Source: an uncultured Ruminococcus sp. (lineage in GTDB: Bacteria; Bacillota; Clostridia; Oscillospirales; Ruminococcaceae). Taken from it: a stretch of 9,565 bases of DNA. Numbering within the stretch: position 1 is the first letter of the stretch; every line of letters begins with the position of its first letter. Below are positions 8,705 to 9,565 of this stretch, piece by piece. A program made the position numbers and the translations under genes. The notes beneath the pieces were generated by a model. The model was not told the DNA's origin. It ran no database searches and saw only the letters and a list, made by a program, of their open reading frames with translations. The stretch is taken from contig USEH01000080.1 in NCBI GenBank assembly GCA_900553675.1, positions 1 through 9,565 on the forward strand. Direction: 5' to 3'.

Positions 8705-8805
8705 GCACACAAAACCGCACAGCCGCACAAGCCCCCGAAGGAAGCCCAAAGCCGCCGCACAAAATATCAGCCAATCTTGCAGGTATCACTGTACCAACTT
8801 AAAAA
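8697..8805 (-). promoter_or_regulatory. Antiterminator pairing in the pyr leader
   Basis: The RNA segment GCAAGAUUG (8772-8780) is perfectly complementary to CAAUCUUGC (8697-8705), which forms the 5' arm of the terminator. Further upstream, UUUUUAAG (8798-8805) is complementary to CUUAAAAA (8690-8697) across the terminator arm and loop. The two helices together can occupy up to 16 consecutive bases of the terminator. The small GGUA/UACC hairpin bulges out on one side and a G-rich 66-nt segment (8706-8771) is looped out. Formation of this structure excludes the terminator and permits operon transcription. The pairings are read directly from the sequence; relative stability was not computed. 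Confidence 0.75.
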
Positions 8806-8808
8806 TTG
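8772..8808 (-). promoter_or_regulatory. PyrR-binding loop (anti-antiterminator)
   Basis: The minus-strand RNA folds as follows. The lower stem is CAAUUUU / AAGAUUG (8802-8808 with 8772-8778, one U-G pair). The internal loop is UAAGUU opposite UGC. The upper stem is GGUA / UACC (8792-8795 with 8782-8785), closed by the hexaloop CAGUGA (8786-8791). The hexaloop matches the CNGNGA consensus known for PyrR sites in Bacillus pyr operons, and the overall shape agrees (two stems around an asymmetric internal loop). The upper-stem bases differ from the Bacillus ARUC/GGYU pattern but keep pairing. The hairpin uses the same bases as the antiterminator. When PyrR with UMP stabilises it, the downstream terminator should form. 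pyrR itself is not in the window. Confidence 0.72.
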
Positions 8809-8822
8809 CTTTTTCTTTTTTT

Positions 8823-8849
8823 CGGAGCATAACGCTTTGCACCGCTCCG
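8823..8849 (-). other. 5' hairpin of the pyr leader
   Basis: Near the expected 5' end of the transcript, CGGAGC (8844-8849) pairs with GCUCCG (8823-8828). A weaker inner helix GGUGC / GCGUU surrounds an AAA loop, with an AU bulge. An A-rich stretch follows, not a U tract, so this is not a terminator for the operon. It may protect the 5' end or act as a folding boundary for the attenuator; the role is inferred. Confidence 0.4.
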
Positions 8850-8867
8850 CATATTTATACCTTATAA

Positions 8868-8896
8868 AGTATAGCAGATGTTTTGAAAATTGTCAA
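8868..8896 (-). promoter_or_regulatory. Sigma-A promoter of the pyr operon
   Basis: On the minus strand a consensus -35 TTGACA (8891-8896) is followed after exactly 17 bases by the -10 TATACT (8868-8873). This predicts a start site near 8861 and a leader of about 200 nt before pyrC. No other promoter of similar quality is seen upstream of pyrC, and the operon's short gaps leave little room for internal ones. Confidence 0.85.
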
Positions 8897-8914
8897 CCGC
8901 TTTGCGGCATATTT

Positions 8915-9078
8915 TTATACTAATTCTCAATCAGCCTGTAGACAAAGCCGACAGATAAAATAAGACCAATCAAGGAAAGCGACCGCAGTAATACTTGCTG
9001 TATTGCAAGGTTGCTTGACGCAGAGTGGGCTTATTTTAGCGGAGGATTTGACTATAGACTGATTGGGAATTAGTATAA
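8915..9078. repeat. MITE-like palindromic element
   Basis: A 164-bp segment is bounded by inverted repeats of 27 bases (8915-8941 and 9052-9078) that match at 24 positions. They begin TTATACTAATTC and include CAATCAG. The similarity continues inward: TAAAATAAG near 8956-8965 faces its complement near 9030-9038 after a one-base shift. Shorter pairs reach almost to the centre, so the whole element could fold as a long imperfect hairpin. It has no coding capacity. Its ends can be read as flanked by TA dinucleotides, as for Tc1/IS630-type insertion, but this is ambiguous because the ends are themselves TA-rich. Size, long terminal repeats and position between two promoters fit a miniature inverted-repeat transposable element. 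Copies elsewhere in the genome cannot be checked here. Confidence 0.6.
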
Positions 9079-9082
9079 TACA

Positions 9083-9111
9083 TTGACAATCCCCTCTCAA
9101 TCGTATATAAT
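9083..9111 (+). promoter_or_regulatory. Sigma-A promoter of smpB
   Basis: A perfect -35 TTGACA (9083-9088), 17-base spacer and perfect -10 TATAAT (9106-9111) precede smpB. The predicted start is near 9118, giving a short 5' leader of about 27 nt before the ATG. The -35 box begins four bases after the end of the MITE-like repeat. Confidence 0.9.
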
Positions 9112-9138
9112 CATAGTAGATTATTTCGATTGGAGGGG
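9091..9138 (+). promoter_or_regulatory. Inverted repeat over smpB promoter and ribosome site
   Basis: CCCCTCTCAATCG (9091-9103, in the promoter spacer) is the inverted complement of CGATTGGAGGGG (9127-9138, containing the GGAGGGG ribosome site), giving 12 pairs with a single T bulge. The loop contains the -10 box and predicted start site. Transcripts beginning at the local promoter lack the left arm, so their ribosome site is free. A read-through transcript could hide it. It may alternatively be a DNA operator. The function is inferred. Confidence 0.5.
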
Positions 9139-9144
9139 TTTGTC

Positions 9145-9565
9145 ATGCCCGAAAAGACTTTAAATAAAACCATCACCGAAAACCGTCAGGCTCGGCATGA
9201 ATATTTTGTTATAGAAGCACTGGAGGCAGGAATCGAGCTTATCGGCACCGAGGTAAAATCCATCCGCTGCGGTGGGGTAAACCTTAAAGACAGCTGGTGC
9301 GAGATAAAGGACGGTCAGATTTTTGTAAACGGTATGCACATAAGCCCATACGAAAAGGGCAATATCTTCAATCGCGACCCGCGTCGGGTTCGCCGACTGC
9401 TGATCCACAAATCCGAAGTCCGCCGCCTGTTCGACAAGGTGCGGCAGGAGGGACTTACGCTTGTGCCGCTTAAGCTGTACTTCAAGGGCTCGCGGGTTAA
9501 GATGGAGCTGGGGCTGTGCAAGGGCAAAAAGCTATACGACAAACGACAGGCCGCGGCAGAGAAGG
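9145..9565 (+). CDS. smpB: SsrA-binding protein, partial at the window edge
   Basis: Small RNA-binding protein that partners tmRNA (SsrA) in rescue of stalled ribosomes by trans-translation. The 140 visible residues cover nearly the whole family length of about 150-160. Motifs are [11 protein letters not shown] (13-23), [13 protein letters not shown] (31-43) with the conserved GTEVKS turn, NLKDSWCEI (47-55), HISPYEKGN (65-73), [15 protein letters not shown] (78-92) and the basic start of the tail [14 protein letters not shown] (122-135). The last 15 or so residues, including the rest of the helical tail that enters the decoding centre, lie beyond the window. The start ATG is preceded by GGAGGGG at 9132-9138. 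It diverges from the pyr operon and shares only the intergenic region with it. ssrA is not visible. Confidence 0.97.
   Translation, partial: MPEKTLNKTITENRQARHEYFVIEALEAGIELIGTEVKSIRCGGVNLKDSWCEIKDGQIFVNGMHISPYEKGNIFNRDPRRVRRLLIHKSEVRRLFDKVRQEGLTLVPLKLYFKGSRVKMELGLCKGKKLYDKRQAAAEK

Noticed and set aside
8658..8789. Longer pyrC start at 8789 (44 extra residues)
   Set aside because: It would cross the attenuator terminator, antiterminator and part of the PyrR loop, and has no ribosome site. The ATG at 8657 has GGAGG at good spacing.
9048..9079. Outward promoter in the right end of the repeat element (TTGACT ... TATAAT)
   Set aside because: The spacing is 20 bases, too long for a good sigma-A promoter, and a perfect promoter lies immediately downstream.

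Overview
The window is almost entirely one leftward (minus-strand) operon for de novo UMP synthesis. In transcription order it reads pyrC, carB, pyrK, pyrD, pyrF, pyrE, pyrB. A divergent smpB gene starts at the right edge on the plus strand and runs out of the window. The organism is most likely a Gram-positive Firmicute of the class Clostridia, perhaps an Oscillospiraceae-like gut bacterium. The reasons are a class 1B dihydroorotate dehydrogenase with its PyrK partner, strong GGAGG-type ribosome sites before nearly every gene, consensus sigma-A promoters and a PyrR-type leader. The genus is inference only.

Layout. Positions 1-85 lie downstream of pyrB and hold no clear gene. Positions 86-8657 are seven tightly packed genes. 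The gaps are 10-30 bases, with short overlaps at pyrK/pyrD (ATGA) and pyrD/pyrF (8 bases). Positions 8658-9144 are a regulatory intergenic region. It holds a pyr promoter, a leader of about 200 nt, a roughly 164-bp element with long terminal inverted repeats, and a perfect-consensus smpB promoter. Positions 9145-9565 are smpB, lacking its last residues.

How it works together. CarB makes carbamoyl phosphate, but its glutaminase subunit gene carA is not in the operon. PyrB makes carbamoyl aspartate, PyrC closes it to dihydroorotate, and PyrD with PyrK oxidises this to orotate using NAD+. PyrE and PyrF then convert orotate to UMP. The leader can fold into a PyrR-binding hairpin with hexaloop CAGUGA, an overlapping antiterminator, and an intrinsic terminator just before the pyrC ribosome site. 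This predicts uridine-nucleotide-sensitive attenuation of the whole operon.

Most notable points. PyrB carries a C-terminal tail with exactly the zinc-cysteine spacing of the PyrI regulatory chain but without PyrI's nucleotide-binding domain. PyrC has a shortened N-terminus. An inverted repeat spans the smpB promoter and ribosome site. A MITE-like palindromic element sits between the two divergent promoters. No wholly unknown system is evident; this is mainly a housekeeping operon with unusual details.
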